From NCBI RefSeq assembly GCF_030272615.1, contig NC_081415.1:103656796-103720795 (forward strand): a stretch of DNA of 64,000 nucleotides, in the 5' to 3' direction. Every line of letters begins with the position of its first letter. The first letter of the stretch is position 1. Source of the DNA: Cryptomeria japonica. Its lineage: Eukaryota > Streptophyta > Pinopsida > Cupressales > Cupressaceae. The position numbers and the translations under genes are program-made. Under the pieces are notes generated by a model. The model had not been told where the DNA came from and did no database searches. It saw only the letters and a list, made by a program, of their open reading frames with translations. This document shows positions 43,707 to 57,410 of the stretch, piece after piece.

Positions 43707-45594
43707 ATGGTCACAACTCGATCTCAAAAGAAGAAGATGACCGGACAACAATATGGCATGCTGGATACTAGTATCCTATATCAATATCCTACACAAGATC
43801 CCACACAAGGTCAAAATTCACAATCAGACATTCAAAATCCACAATCACAAGTGGACCCTAACATGGTTGATCAAGATGACCTACCCCCCAAAATGAAAAC
43901 AATCCTAGAGGATTCATACAATCAATAAATGATGGAGAAATTCATCCGACATAATCCTAGTGGTCTTTTTAGGACCCTCATTGAAAATGGGGCTTGCCTT
44001 CTCCCTGATTGTGATAGATCCATTTATGATCAACAACCATAGGGAGAATTTGCTCCTAATCTAATCATCATTGACCCCATACTTCATCCTCCATTCATAG
44101 TGCCCGCGGTATCCATCCCCACAATTTTTTGTCCAACCTTCTTCTTCCTTTCTAGCATCTATGTCGTTAACTAACCTGATCACATCTATTCTTCAAAATG
44201 CTTCTATCCCATCTTCCTCCACCCATCCAAACGTTTCTATTCCTCTCAAAAATACCACTAACTTCATCAATGCTTCTCTTTTTCATTCTAGCACAATCCG
44301 TGATTCACATCCCCTCATCACATACCAAATCCCCACTTCTTCATCATATTAATACATTAGTAGTGGTATGACATTTTCTATCCCAAGGGAAAACATGGTC
44401 CATCATGTCCAAGATCCACAACATGATCTCATCAAGGAAATTTAGGACATGAATAATATCATCCAAAACATAAAGGAAGGGACTAACAAAAGAAAACCTT
44501 ATTCATTCGAGGAATTATGTCCCTGCCCTTATGATCCATCAATATCAGTCGCACCTTACCCTCCCAGGTATGAGATGCCTAAGTTCATGAAAAATGAAAG
44601 CCATGAGTTCCACATCTTATGTCAAGAGCTCTCCTATAGTGATTTATACCTTCGTAGACTTTTCCCTAAGATTCTTACAGGGGACGCTCTTGCATGGTTC
44701 TCATCCCTACCTTGAGATTCTATCACTTCCTTCCTAGACTTAGCAGAAAAGTTTGTGGCCCACTATGCTTACAATATTGTCAATGATGTTTCCATGATTG
44801 ACCTATGTAACACAAAACAAAGGCCAAGAGAAACCTTTCCCAACTTCTTGCAAAGGTGGTGACATCTTATCAAAAAAATTTAGTGGGATATGCCAAAGAA
44901 ACACCAAATTGAATTATTCCAAAAGAATCTAGGGCCTGATCTATCAAAACCTTTAACAACTTAGTGTAAAAGATCTTTCCAAAAGTTTTCTAGCAAAGGC
45001 TTAGCCCTTGAATGTGTCTTGCTAGAGGAAGGTACCCTAAAACATTATCAGAAGTCGAATCGAAACACTTCCTCTTATAACAATGATAAACCAAAATTTT
45101 AGTCCAAAAATAAGAACGTAGTCAATGATGGTGTCATTCACGCAAAGTGGGTTCAAACTGTGGTTGTTCCTCCAAAACCCACCACCACTAGCAATCAATT
45201 CAACAATCGGCAAAATAATCAAAGTCAATCTCAAAGACCCCCCAACAATGTCTCAATCCAAGGGCGACCACCCCAATCTAGTAATTAGATTCCAAGAGAG
45301 TATACTCCTCTTGTTGAGCCCATTGAGGTTGTGTTGTAAAAGCTTATCCAAGCTAGTCCAATTATCTTCCCGATAACCCACCCATTTGATCCTAACCAAC
45401 CCAAACCTAGGTGGTATAATGAAAATGAGTATTGTGAGTATCACCACATCAATGTGCATGATACACAAAAGTGTATGAAACTGAAGAACTATATCCAAGA
45501 TCTCATTTGTAAGGGTGATATTGAGGTAGCAATAGGAAAACCTGGTAATAATAATGACAAACTCAAGATGTACCAGGAACCCTTCCCGAAGCAT
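43707..45594 (+). pseudogene. family B gag
   Basis: Start MVTTRSQKKKMTGQQ at 43707, parallel to MAQTRSRSRQ in family A. Seen: a Gln-rich N-terminus, SFEELCPCPYDPSISVAPYPPRYEMPKF split by my cut into its two halves, LCQELSYSDLYLRRLFPKIL and GDALAWFSSL of the capsid-like core. The knuckle region follows (EYCEYHHINVHDTQKCMKLK, CX2HX4HX4C). Many TAG/TAA/TGA stops occur between 43929 and 45450. It would bind and package element RNA if intact. The homology to family A gag is clear at protein level. Confidence 0.82.
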
Positions 45595-45596
45595 GA

Positions 45597-46790
45597 TAAA
45601 GGCAAGGCCTCGTCATCTAATGCCATCAATTATGATTATACTAATCATATATCTAGCTTTGACTCCTTGGTGGGTCGTATAGAGCCTAGAGATAACCATG
45701 TCAATGTCATCACTATCCAGGGATCTAACCCTCCCTCTTCCCAAAATAGACCTAGGGTCACTATTCAAGGTGTTCCTCCTCCTTCACAATCAGCAAGCAG
45801 GCCCAATTCTACCAAAATAGTCATTGAAGACATTGTGCCTTCCACTTCCCATTCTCAGAATGACTATAATTTAACCACCCACCACGAAAGAGTGATTGTC
45901 CAAGGAGATCATCCTACATTCAATCCTTCCCCCACTACATCCACCCATCGATATGACCTCCTAGATCACCTTGGAAATACTCCTGCATAGATTTCCATCC
46001 TAGAGCTCTGTAAGACCTTTCCCATTCACAAGGAGATTTTGAACAAGCCCTTTTCGGATCGTGTGTCCTTGACGACATCAATATCACCCTATTTCAATCT
46101 CTTATTGGAAACCTCACTGCCCAACACCCCCTTGTCTTCACCTCCAATGATTCTCCCCCTAATGGCGATCATAATAAATCATTGCACGTTGAAGCTATTG
46201 TCCAGAAACATAAGGTTAAATATATCCTAATAAATGGTGGATCTGGACTCAATCTCGGTACATACAAGTTAATAAAGTAACTTGGACTTTCTGAGGAACT
46301 GGTTGACCCATCAAGCTGAATCACAATAAAGGCCTATGACGATGCAGAAAGGGTTTCCAAAGGCATGATCACTTTACCTCTTCAAGTGGGCCCTATGATA
46401 GTTGAAACCACTTGCCAAGTCTTGGATCTTGACCTCCCTTAAAACATCCTCCTTCATTGTCTGTGGATTCATTCCCTTCAAGTTGTTCCCTCCACCTATC
46501 ACCAATGCCTTAAATTCCCCTTCAATGGTAGAGAGATCACTATCAAGGGTGATCCACAACCTTTTCAGTATTGCAAACTTCTAGTGGGGAAGCATCCATA
46601 CTATTGCCTAGTTAATAGACCTGCTCTGCCTCCTCTATCTGATACATCCAAATTTGCCTCCACTTCATCTCAACCAGAACCTAAGGTCAAAATCATAGAC
46701 GATTTTTGCGAAGAGTACAAACTTGAGGATGTCCTACTTCTGGGAAAAGTCCCCCTATCTCCTAAGTCATTTGGAAAGCCCACATAAATA
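45597..46790 (+). pseudogene. family B protease region
   Basis: After a Ser/Pro-rich spacer (to 45990) the segment near 46195-46275 reads VKYILINGGSGLNLGTYKLIK. The active-site Asp expected in D(G/N)G is Asn here, so the enzyme is inactive. The protease end motif region near 46440-46520 reads LWIHSLQVVPSTYHQCLKFPF, matching family A. The open piece 46584-46787 holds a linker ending VPLSPKSFGKP. Several stops and frame changes lie between. Confidence 0.75.
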
Positions 46791-46962
46791 AAAAAAGAGC
46801 AAAAACCCATTGTGCAATGCAAAGACACCACCTTCAAGCAATGGGACCCACTTGATGAATAAATTATAGAGACACATGTTTCCTGCTAGTTATATCATGA
46901 AGAGGATGAAGAACCGACAAAGATCCCCAAGAAAATGTATCCAAAAGTAGCCATCAACTATA

Positions 46963-47703
46963 GTGGATAAGATGGGTTTTAAAGGACACGACTTGGGGCT
47001 AGAAGAGAAAGGAATCAAAGCACCAATAAATCCCATCTTGTACAAATACAATAGGGACTTGGGTTACTCTCCAATACCTAAGATCATTATCATTGGTGCC
47101 CCTTCAGATCCCTCTTTGGATTTCGAAGACTCTGATGAAGAGGAATTTCATGAAATGCCTTTTGAATATCAAGATGGCATCTTCTTTGACACCCATATCA
47201 ACACCATTAACTTCGTAATCCCTTCCACTTCACACAAGCTGCAACTTATCCATCCTGAGCTTATAGATTGGGACCAATTAGGAAAACTTGTTTTGGATAT
47301 ATGTATCGATGATAATGCTCTCATGACTATCCTAACTATGCACAACTTGGAAGGCTACAACAGAATCCATGGGATCAAATTTCATGAGGAAGGATACTTT
47401 GGTATTCATGTCAATGCCCTTAGCCACAAAAAAGATAGTAAAAAGGAAAATCATGATTCCTTAGGTGAAAACCTTCTTGAGGTACCTATGGATGAAGAAA
47501 AAGAAAAAATAAAGGGCGTATCCTCCAGTGAAAACCTAAACCAGACACTTGAGGATGAGGGACTTGACCTCCCTACCATGGTTTCCCCGCAAAAAGATAG
47601 GTCAACCCTACTTTTAGAGGAAACAAACACTATCAACATGGGTACTAAAGATACTCCTAAAAACATGCTCATTGCTAAGTCTCTATCGGATCAAGAAAAA
47701 TAG
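46963..47703 (+). pseudogene. family B G-patch segment and spacer before RT
   Basis: Begins MDKMGFKGHDLGLEEKGIKAPI, a G-patch-like motif in the same place as in family A. Acidic sequence follows (DFEDSDEEEFHEMPFEY), then IHPELIDWDQ and GENLLEVPMDEE, both conserved in family A. A Lys/Glu-rich spacer leads to RT. The frame is open to a TAG at 47701-47703. An RNA-binding or tethering role is inferred from G-patch proteins generally. Confidence 0.65.
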
Positions 47704-49533
47704 AACAACATCAATTTCTCACAGAAGAAAAGATTAACTTTGCTTGGTCATATGCTAACATGTCAGGCCTTGATCCAGACTTAGTAGTCCAGGACCTTGT
47801 CATCTGTCTATATTCCAAACCTGTGAAACATAAATTATAGAAAATGCATTTGCATATTGCACTCCTCTTCAAGGTAGAACTTTAAAAAATGTTGGATGCT
47901 GGATTCATAAAACCAATCGATTATCTTGAGTGGGTGTCCAACATTGTCCCTATTGGCAAAGTAGCTGGGGGCATCCAAATTTGCAAAGATTTATGGGATT
48001 TGAATAAAGAATACCCTAAGGATGATTTCCCTCTTCCCAATATAGACATGATTGTATATCTCATAGCGGGACATTAAATGTTGTCACTTATGGATGGATT
48101 TTCTAGATACAATCATATCAAGATAGTAGAAGAGGACCAACACAAAACATCATTCATAATGCCATGGGGCACCTTTCATTATTAAGTCATGCCTTTCAGT
48201 CTCAAGAATGCTAGAGTAACATATCAGCGAGCAATGACAACTACCTTTCACGAACTCTTGCACAAAATCATGAAAGATTATGTGGATGATCTCCTAGGAA
48301 AATCCAAGACAAGAGGTGAACACATTCCTATCCTAAGGCAAATCTTTGAGATATTGAAAAAGTATAAGTTGCACCTAAATCCTAAGAAGTGCATCTTTGG
48401 TGTTACATCTAGGAAACTAATTGGTTTCATTATTTCCCATAGAGGCATAGAAGTTGATCCTGCAAAGGTGAAAGCTATTATGGAAATTCCTCCCTTGGAG
48501 ACCCTCAAACAACTATGCAGCCTTCAAGGAAAGCTCCAATCTAACAAATGATTCATTTCACAACTCATGGATAGGTGTCACCCATTCGTACACTTACTAT
48601 GCAAGGATACCAAATTTAAGTGGGACTGCCTATGCCAGAAGGCTTTTGATAAAATCAAGGAATACCTAGCATCACCCCTAGTTCTTATGCCTCTTATCCC
48701 AAGATAGCCACTCCTTTTCTATATATCAGCAACTGCAGTGCCACTGGGGGCATTACTTGCACATACAGATGATCAAGGAAAAGATCATGCCATATACTAT
48801 ATCAGTCATACATTATTAGGGTATGAGCTCAATTATACCCCCATTGAAAGAGCATGCTTGAAACTTGTCTTTAGTACTCAGAAGCTTCAATGTTACATGC
48901 TTAACAACAAAATAAAATTGATTGCTAAAATTGACCCCTCAAGTACCTCTTATCAAAGGCCGCTCTCATAGGAAGAACTGTTAAATGGGTCATGCTACTA
49001 AGTGAGTTATACATTGAGTATGTGGATAGAAAAGAAATCAAAGGACAAGTGATAGCAGATCAACTGGTAGATGCTCCACTTCAAGCTAATCATCCCATCC
49101 TCACAGAATTCCCCAATGAGTCCATAATGACTGTCACCACATCTTCCACATGGCAATTATATTTTGATGGTTCTTGCATGTAGAATGGATCAGGGGTAGG
49201 CATACTGTTGATGGCACCACAAGGAGATTGCATCCCTAAATTGTATAAGATCACCTTTACATGCACCAATAACATTGCAGAATATGAAGGATTGATCACG
49301 GGACTCTATTTGGCCATCCAATGGAAGCTATTGGAATTACATAATTATGGTGATTCCCAACTTATCATTAAATAGGTCAATGATGAGTATCAAAAAAACA
49401 TTAAAAGCTTCATCCCTATCGCATCATGGTAGAAGACCTAGAGAAAAACTTCACGATAATCCAATTTGAGCAGATTCCATGCATAAACAATAGGGCTGCA
49501 GATGCAATGGCTACTATTGGTTCTCTCCTTTAG
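47704..49533 (+). pseudogene. family B RT, RNase H and second RNase H
   Basis: RT pieces: MLDAGFIKPIDYLEWVSNIV, GGIQICKDLWDLN, LSLMDGFSRYNHI (catalytic Asp kept), MPFSLKNARVTYQRAM and KDYVDDLLGKS (YVDD intact). RNase H: LFYISATAVPLGALLAHTDD and LNYTPIERACLKLV. Second RNase H: WQLYFDGSCM, then after a TAG NNIAEYEGLITGLYLAI and HNYGDSQLII. Stops at 47881, 48075, 48183, 48549, 48969 and 49183 or nearby break it. The sequence closely parallels family A, supporting a common Tat ancestor. Confidence 0.85.
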
Positions 49534-50901
49534 ATGTCGACACATAGTCAAAAATGTGAGTTTTTGGTTGAGTAACGTTTCATACCAGTATATGTTCGAC
49601 CTGAGTCATAAATGTTGTGTGTACTCATTGGTCCCAAATCCCCTTGGTATCAAGAGACCTTAACCTACCTAAGAGACAACATTATCCCTTCCTACCTCAT
49701 CAAAACCCAACATTAGACCTTCATCTAACATTGTGCTCATTACTCCATCCTTGGAGACACCCTATTCAGAAGGCATTTTGATGGTTCCCTCACAAGGTGT
49801 CTAGACAGACAAGAGGTTAAATGGGCACTACATGAAGTGTACGAGGGTATCTATGGGGCACACTCAAGTGGTCTCACTTTGGCTAAAAATATCTTGTGAA
49901 TAGGATACTACTAGCCTACAATGGAATAAGATGCATATAATTATGTGAAGAAATATATCCTTTGTCAGAAGCATGGCAACAAGATTCACGCTCGATCACA
50001 AGGTTTGCATCCTTTCATCACACCTTGGTCCTTCTTAGAGTGGGGGCTCGATCTCATTGGGAAAATCCACCCTGCATCCTCCAACAGTCATAAATTCATC
50101 ATTACCACCACTGAATACATCACCAAGTGGTTGTAGGCCATCCCTCTTACCTTCACCATTGGAAAGTAGATCTCTAAATTCATCCCTAATTACTTAATCC
50201 GCTACTATGGAATCCCCAAAGTTATCATCACAAATAATAGAAAACCCTTCAAAAATCAGGATGTTAAAGAACTCCGTCAAAAATTTGATATCCAACGTCA
50301 CTTCTCCACCCCCTATTACCCACAAGGTAATGATCAAGCTGAGAATTCTAATAAAACCTTAATCAAAATCCTTAAAAAGATAGTCAGTGAAGCTGGCAGT
50401 GATTGGCATCTCCAACTCCATCCTTCTTTGTGGGCTTACTGCATCTCCATCCACACACCCATAGGTGCCACTGCATATTCCCTTTTCTTTGGCTTTGAAT
50501 TTATCCTCCCTCTTGAGATCGGGATCACCTCTCTAAGGGTATTGTTGCACAATATCCTCCTTGATGAGAAATATAGAGTTGTCAGACTGCAAGATCTGTA
50601 ATTGCTAGATGAAAGGTGCCTTGAGGCCTTAAACCATATCCAAGTATATTGAAATTGCTTATGCTTGAGCTACAACAAGAAATTCAAAACCCAGGAATTT
50701 GAAGTTGGTGATCTTGTCCTTATGGAAAATGAGAGAAACCTTCAAGAAAGAGAAAAGAAAGGCAAGTTCGAGCCCAATTGGCTTGGACCTTATGTGATCA
50801 TAGCAAAGTGTGGATCAGGGGCATATCATTTTGCTACTCCTGAAGGAGATCCCTTGGATGAGCCTACAAACATCATGCACCTAAATAGATTCTATGCCTA
50901 A
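49534..50901 (+). pseudogene. family B integrase
   Basis: Zinc module remnants (HEVYEGIYGAHSSG, ILCQKHGN with one Cys of CxxC changed). Core: GLDLIGKIHPASSN (Asp), KVIITNNRKPFKN where the second catalytic Asp appears as Asn, and YPQGNDQAENSNK (Glu). The C-terminal module (50665-50901) is open: FEVGDLVLMENERN, KFEPNWLGPYVI and NIMHLNRFYA, ending at TAA. At least five stops precede it. The family A copy has Asp at the changed site. Confidence 0.82.
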
Positions 50902-51014
50902 GTCCTCAGAAGGTCACCAGTTGTCTAAAAGCATGAAAAAAGTAAAAAAAAAAAGCACAAAATAACAAAAAAATGAAAAAATGGAAAAAGTAAAGAAAAA
51001 TCAATATGTTCATC

Positions 51015-51062
51015 AGTGAAAACCACTCTGAGGCACTATGGGAAAGTACCTTGGTGAAAACC
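51015..51062 (+). other. twin post-pol boxes (family B)
   Basis: AGTGAAAACC at 51015 and GGTGAAAACC at 51053, starts 38 bp apart, 114 bp after the pol stop. Same order as in family A. Confidence 0.5.
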
Positions 51063-53065
51063 TAGTTTTAGGCATCAAGGTAAATAATCTATATCCATTA
51101 TCTATTTACACAGACTCAAGTCCTCCCCCCCCTGCCCTGTGGTTTTATAATTTTGATAGTGTTCGCGACCAAATTCTGCTTCATGACATATCCTACCAAC
51201 TTCCCCCACCCAATGCTCATATTCCATAATAAAAATCAAATATTCTAACGTCATCCCTTCCCCTTAGCAATGAGGAGGATTGTACAAGCCTATTTAAAAG
51301 GCCATCTATGCAGGATGACTCTCACCATCATATCTCCCACTTCGCTTGCCGCTGGTTGTCTCCTTCATTCTACAAAAAAGACATTCCTATCCCATTCCCC
51401 TTGCTCACTTGGAACCATTTGACCCATCCATTTCTTCAATCCATGCCACTGCATAAGCCTTCTCATACAACATCCACCATCTTTCTTGCCGCAAGTTGTC
51501 TCCATTTTGTCAGAAAATTGATCCGATGATCATGCCATCCATTCACTTCGCAGAAAAGGAAAAAGAACAAGGTGTTCCTGACCACCTCTATGGATATTCT
51601 AATTCATTTTAGTAATCTCCACAATATCCCTACCCTCTATCCCCACCAAACTATCCTAAGAAGGGTGGTTATCCATTCCCTCCCCCAATATATGATGACG
51701 AGTCTTTACCTGAATCGTAAATAAGGATCCTCCCATCACACTGAGCTTTACCCCATCGAACTAAGCTTCCCTCCTAGTAAACTGATCTTAATCCTGATTC
51801 TTGAGCTTGAGATTCTACTTGGCTTGCGTGTTATCCAAACATTCATCCACATGAGCTTAATCAAGTCTTTGTAGTCATGTACCACATTTGCATGCATGTG
51901 TCTATGCCACCTGCTCTATTGCCTATTTCGTCTCATCAGTTACACATGCCCATCGAAATGTGTCCTTCCCCTATCTGGCAGTATATGCACATATCCAAGT
52001 CCTACTCTTGGCAAGAGATGATGGCCTTGTGTATTACATTTGCATTATTTGGTATGTTTTTCTTTGATTTGCATCATTTTGTCCTATAACTACTCCTAAC
52101 TATAGCTACCAGGATCATCTTATATCTTCGTATGTTTTGGATAGGTGTATAGTGGGGTGTGTTTTTGTGGTATGGTGTGTTTGAAGGTCTCTCTCATATG
52201 AACCTGCAACCCTATATCAACATCTATATGGTGTTTATATGGCTGCGTCCTAGAAATTCTTGTTTGTTTGAGTCAGTCCACACCTTGAATTTTTCATAAC
52301 ATTCGGGTTCCTATAATCAGTGGTGTAGACTATCATTGGCAATATAAAAACTAGGTTTTCTCTCCACATTTTGCACAACATAATCCTTCCATTCCATCAT
52401 TTGCATTTCATCCTACCACTAGGCATTTTGGAGACCTCAATTTATTCACTTTCTTAATTTCTTCTAGTGCTATGTTGTACTATGGTTGGCACATTCCAAA
52501 AATCAATTCATTTCCATCTAGTCTCATCATTAGGTACATTATTCATTTAGTTGCATAACCATCTCTTTCATAATCATAATTATTTATTGCATGTCCATTT
52601 AGTTGCATAATCATTTTATCCATTTAGTTGAAAAATAATTTTCATAACCATTAAGTACATTATTAGATTGCATTATCCCTTAGTTGCATTATTCATTGCA
52701 TTTTTTAGGCGTGCAAGTTGGCACATACAATCTTGACTATCTATCAAAATGTATCTGTCATGCATGTTCACAATTGCACATTGTAGGTTCATAATAATGT
52801 AAGATTAATTAAAGCCCATTCAAACATTAGTATCTCATGTAGCACTGAAATCATTAATAATCCCTCTATTCAATATAAAACATTTGAAATTAATCCCATT
52901 GCATTACATCCTTAGGTCAATTTAGGTCCATTTAATTTTAATTCAAACATTAATACCTCATGTGAATGGTAAGTCATCAAGTAGTCCATACATTACTAAC
53001 CAGTCACATTTTTTTTTGTTATCATTCATTTAGGTGCATTTCATTAATCACATCATATATAATAT

Positions 53066-54431
53066 TGATATCATGGAAATGGGGACAAGGCAAAAACATA
53101 GTTCAATGTTAATAAGTTAGTTTCAACCATAAAACCACAAACAAATAATTAAAAACCATTCCAAACATATCAAAAGATATTTCAAAAAGCATCAAAGAAG
53201 TTTAACAAAACAAAAGAAAGGAGAAGAGTCTCCCTAAGATGCTTCCATGATGCCTTTTGATGCCTCTCCCTTGTTTCTCCCCTCTCCAAGTCCCAAATGA
53301 GTGTAGCTCTTAGCTTTTAGCATATCCATGGATTCCATATGGAGATTCAATATGGTTGTAGATGATAAACAAATGCTAATGCAAGTGTAAAAGGGTTGCT
53401 ATGAGAAAGCTCCTAATGTCTATGTGAATTTCACTATAATAACAATGTTCTAATGCTCTCTCATTTTTTTTTCTGCTTGGGGAATGAGTTCCTTTTATAA
53501 GGAAAAATGTTGATTGAATAGCTAAGATTGACTGGGCTTGTGAAGGGTCAATATTGATGGGTTTAGGATCCATGTGATGGCTTTCAACCAATCCCATGAT
53601 GATAAGTGTCAACATGAGATGGCTTGAGAGGAGAGAGAAGGAGCATTTAATGCCTGAGGAGACATGAGGGTAACCTCATGTGGTTTGGGTTATTGGATAA
53701 ATCTATTATCGAAGGGATAAACTCTTGTGAAAGAGTAAAAGGGATAACCATGGTCAAAGAAATGAATGCTTGAAGAGACCCATGAGTTACAGGATGGTTG
53801 AGTGAGAGAGAAAGTCTCTAACCAAAGGTTAAGTTTGAGCTAACCATTTATGATCATGTAAGATCCTTTAATGGTTTTAGAATATTTTTGATGTTAGCTT
53901 GTTGGGGACACAAAGCCTTTAATGGTTATTGAAGAGTTTCGGGTTGTTTTGAGAAGTGACATTTCTTAAGGGGTGTGCAAATGATTAGAGAGGGAGATTA
54001 GGCTAATTAGAAGGGGTTAAAAGAGTCTAGAAGGGGGTTAGAAGAATCTAGAAGGAAATTAGTGAGCAAGTGGATGAGGATAAAAAGGGATTTTAATTAA
54101 AATAAAATTCATTTATTTCAACTAAAATTATGCAACTTGCATTTGTAGGAGAATGGAAGTGGGAGGGTTTTAGGGATTTTAAATAAATGATTTATTTTAA
54201 ATGTGGAGAGGGGTTAATTAAACAAATATGCTTTATTTATTTAATTAATTGTCAAAATATTGTTTAATGAATTAAATTAAATAAATTGAATAATTTATTT
54301 AATTAATAGGAGAAGAGGTTTAAGATGAATGAATGAATTAAATGTTAATTTAATTAATTGTTGATCGATGGTTAAATAATCAAATAAATATTGTATTCAT
54401 TTAATTAAGTAGACAAATTTGGGTGTCTACA
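53066..54431 (-). repeat. solo LTR related to family A, with perfect target duplication
   Basis: 1366 bp on the minus strand, starting TGTAGACACCCAAAT and ending CATGATATCA. Flanked by AATAT at 53061-53065 and AATAT at 54432-54436. Order of motifs matches the family A LTR in reverse (AATTAAAT-rich start, GACACTT, GGATTGG, GAGAGCTA, ACTTGGAGAGG). A TATAAAAG motif is at 53493-53500 (minus). The internal region has been lost, as after LTR-LTR recombination. Confidence 0.88.
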
Positions 54432-55226
54432 AATATTATTATCACATAAAAAATCCAAAAACATATATTATCCACATGCATCCTACATTCACAAACATGT
54501 GAGCACCATCATAAATAACATATGCATACATATAAAATCATCCGTCCTGCACCCACAAACACGTTAGCAACATCACATATCATATAACACATGCACATAT
54601 ATACATATAAGCATCCATCCTGCATCACAGGTAAGTCAAATAATATCCATCACACGCATCACATCAAATCATTATCATAACATCACTACCCATCATATAA
54701 TAAAACAATAATCAAAGTCCATAATAAATTCCATACATGCATATATACATCGCCAAAAATCACATCTCATATATATTAAAAATCAATGAATGTGTCAATC
54801 ATGGTATAATGATATAAATTCACAAAGAGTCAAAATACAATGTCACATACATCTAATGGTCCCCCACACTCTCCCTATCCCCATCACCATATCCACCACC
54901 ATTGTACCTCTTGATGGTCCTACATTCCCACCCTTAGGTGGCCTCATAGCCAGTGATCCTCCCATTTGTTGGCTCGATATCTTGTGTTGGCTTTGTGCCC
55001 TATGTGGTCATATACTCTCAGTATACGATGCCACTCACTAATCTGTAGGCACTTTTCCATGGTACAAACCCCTATAATATGTTGCCTCTCGACTCAAATT
55101 CTCTTCCCATCGCTACTGGCTAGTCAAATCTGCATATACATGTGCAAACCTTGCAAGATTCAATAGTTGATGGGCCACATCCCTCTCTCCCCATAGTCTA
55201 ACTATGTTCGCCTTTGTATTACTTAG

Positions 55227-57000
55227 TCAGGCACGAAGTGCATCCATCCTCTCCAACTCTGCCCTTAGTTGGTCGATGCCTCCCCCATTCCTAGCCTCAT
55301 CTAAGAGCCAAATTGTCTCATCCCTCTCCTCCCTTGGAGCTTCCACCTCTGCCTGAGCCACCTTTAGGCTCTCTATCTGGTCCCCTACCTCCCTCCTGTA
55401 CCTATCCACCTTGGACTGTAGGATCATTTCCCTAGCCCACTCTACTGCTAGCTCCTCCTCCAAGCTCCCTGTCTTCCCCCATTGAGCCTCCAAGGCCTAT
55501 AGTTCAGCCTCCAATCTCCTCTCCCTCTCCTAGAGAACTCTATTGTAATCCACCTAGGAGACCCATCTGGCCTATCCCTATCCACCCATGGCCTACACAC
55601 CCTATTCATCCTCGCCCTATACATCCAAAATATCCATTGGCTCTGCACACTCTACCTCCCTAGGAACCTATCCAATCTATGTTACTGCTTCTTGTACCTA
55701 TAGTGGTACCTCATCTCAAGGAACCTCCTATCTCCCTCACCCCCTCATCTAACCCATCCTTTCCCTCCCCCTCCCCCTATTGCCACTCTATCTGCTGGTC
55801 CATCCTCATCTTCTCCTATGACCTCATCAACTGATGGTCACAACTCATCAACCTCTAGAACTCTGAGAATACTCAGTCGAACTAGCCTGCGAGAATCCCA
55901 CCAATAGTTGTACATCACTAAACATCTAGGATCCTCACTCACCTGGTACTACTCATCCCAGAAAATGGTCTTCGCTATCTCCTAGTTGATATGGGCCTCT
56001 AATGTTCCAAGTGCCTACCCCCATGTCCCAGCCTCCCACTTGATATGTAGGTATAGCCTCTCATATCCCACTAGCTCCTGCATGCGTTTGAACTAAGGCA
56101 TAACTCAGTGTGGAACATAGTGCTCGATGACATAGACTAACCTATAAAAAATCCATCACTCTATTTGTACCCATTCTAGCTCCCATTCCTCTCTACACCT
56201 CTCACAGTTCATGTAGGGACTCCAATAGAAGAACATCATCTCATCAGAAGTCCACCTCCAAACCAAATGGCTCCCAAGTGGTGATAGTGTAATAGGCCTT
56301 TGTATCTGTTGACATAAGGGAACTGCTACCTCCTCTCCTGGCGACCTATCAACCTCATTACTGCAATGTTCTCCCATGCCTAGAAGTGGAGTAGTGTAAC
56401 CCCTGTACCTAGATTTTGGTAGTCCTGGTAGAAACATAAATGCATATTATGGTACAACTATCATAGCATCACTGCACCTCAACAATATGTCACACAATCC
56501 TCGACCATATAGTAAACACATATGGCCCATCCAATCAAGAATTTGTGTCCACTCAGGTCTAGCATCATCCATCCACTAATCAATCCACAAATAAATATTA
56601 CAAGTCATGGGATGTGTCAAATTTGCATGGCTTGGCCTAGGTGCATCATCATCCCCTCCATGGGTAGGGCTACATACTCACACACCTATCATAGATTGTA
56701 TTCTCCACCATCTAATATGTATTCTAAAATGAAGCCTCAAATGGGGATCTTCAAGATCCTCCTGACGTCTAGCAATGTGATGATGGCCTCCCCATTCGGA
56801 AGGTGGAAAGTGCAGGTCTGACTGTCCCATCACTCTACTACTGTGATCATCATAGTTGTGTGTGCCCTGATCTTGGGCCATCTCCTAATGACACCTAAGC
56901 CCACTATGCTCAAGATCTTCCTCTCATCAGATCAAAGCCGCATGTATAGCCTCATAGTTGGAGGCCAATGCTCTTGTGATGTAAGTGGTCCCTCCTCCGC
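55227..57000 (-). pseudogene. antisense plant mobile domain remnant of family B
   Basis: Minus strand near 56740-56860 reads VEWWDSQTCTFHLPNGEAI, then ITLLDVRRILKIPI, aligned with the start of the family A PMD ORF (LAERWHSKMCTFHLAQGEM, VTLEDVWRILRI). Further pieces: 56437-56156 (PLGSHLVWRWTSDEMMFFY and an EWELEWVQ end) and 55493-55227, a coiled-coil-like end (LKVAQAEVEAPREERDET). Many stops and frame changes. Its position and direction match family A, so the antisense gene was present before the two families separated, or was gained twice. Not expressible as it stands. Confidence 0.65.
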
Positions 57001-57180
57001 CTGCATTCAGCCAGTTCACTTCGTCAACCTTCATAATCATTTTTCATTCTATCCCATCTTACCCTATCCTATCTTATCTTAGCCTATTTCCTATTCTATG
57101 TCTTCCCTGGGGAACCTATAAGCCCCTTGAACCTATTACCCTTCCTTTCCTAATCCTCATTTTACCCCATTTACTTCCCT

Positions 57181-57410
57181 GGCGGAGACATTGATTCATC
57201 CCCAGCGGAGGTGTCGAAACTGTCACACATGCGTTGCACCATAGGTAGAGACATTGAACCACAATCTCCTCCCTTTTGACCCCTTTGGCCCCGATTGGCA
57301 CCTGCACTTGCGTTAAAACCGCAAGCACTAGCATTGGTCCCCCTTTCAATGCCTACGTAGGTGTTATTTGCCTATGGAGAGGTTGAACCCCTGTAGAGCC
57401 ATTGAAACAA
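57181..57410. repeat. family B 3' tract
   Basis: Words such as GGCGGAGACATTGATTC, GCGGAGGTGTCGAAAC, GTAGAGACATTGAACC and GTAGAGCCATTGAAAC. They are the reverse complement in kind of the leader words (TTCAACGTTTCCAC). The stretch 57411-57810 shows only AT- and CT-rich sequence. Confidence 0.6.

Larger units (their letters stand above)
50902..55226 (+). other. family B 3' noncoding region
   Basis: No sense gene is seen. It begins with an A-rich run (50930-51000) and the twin boxes. From 52380 to 53050 there are CATTTAGTTGCAT-like words, as in family A. A solo LTR occupies 53066-54431. From 54437 to 54780 the DNA is rich in CATCACATA and ACATATATACAT words. Confidence 0.55.
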
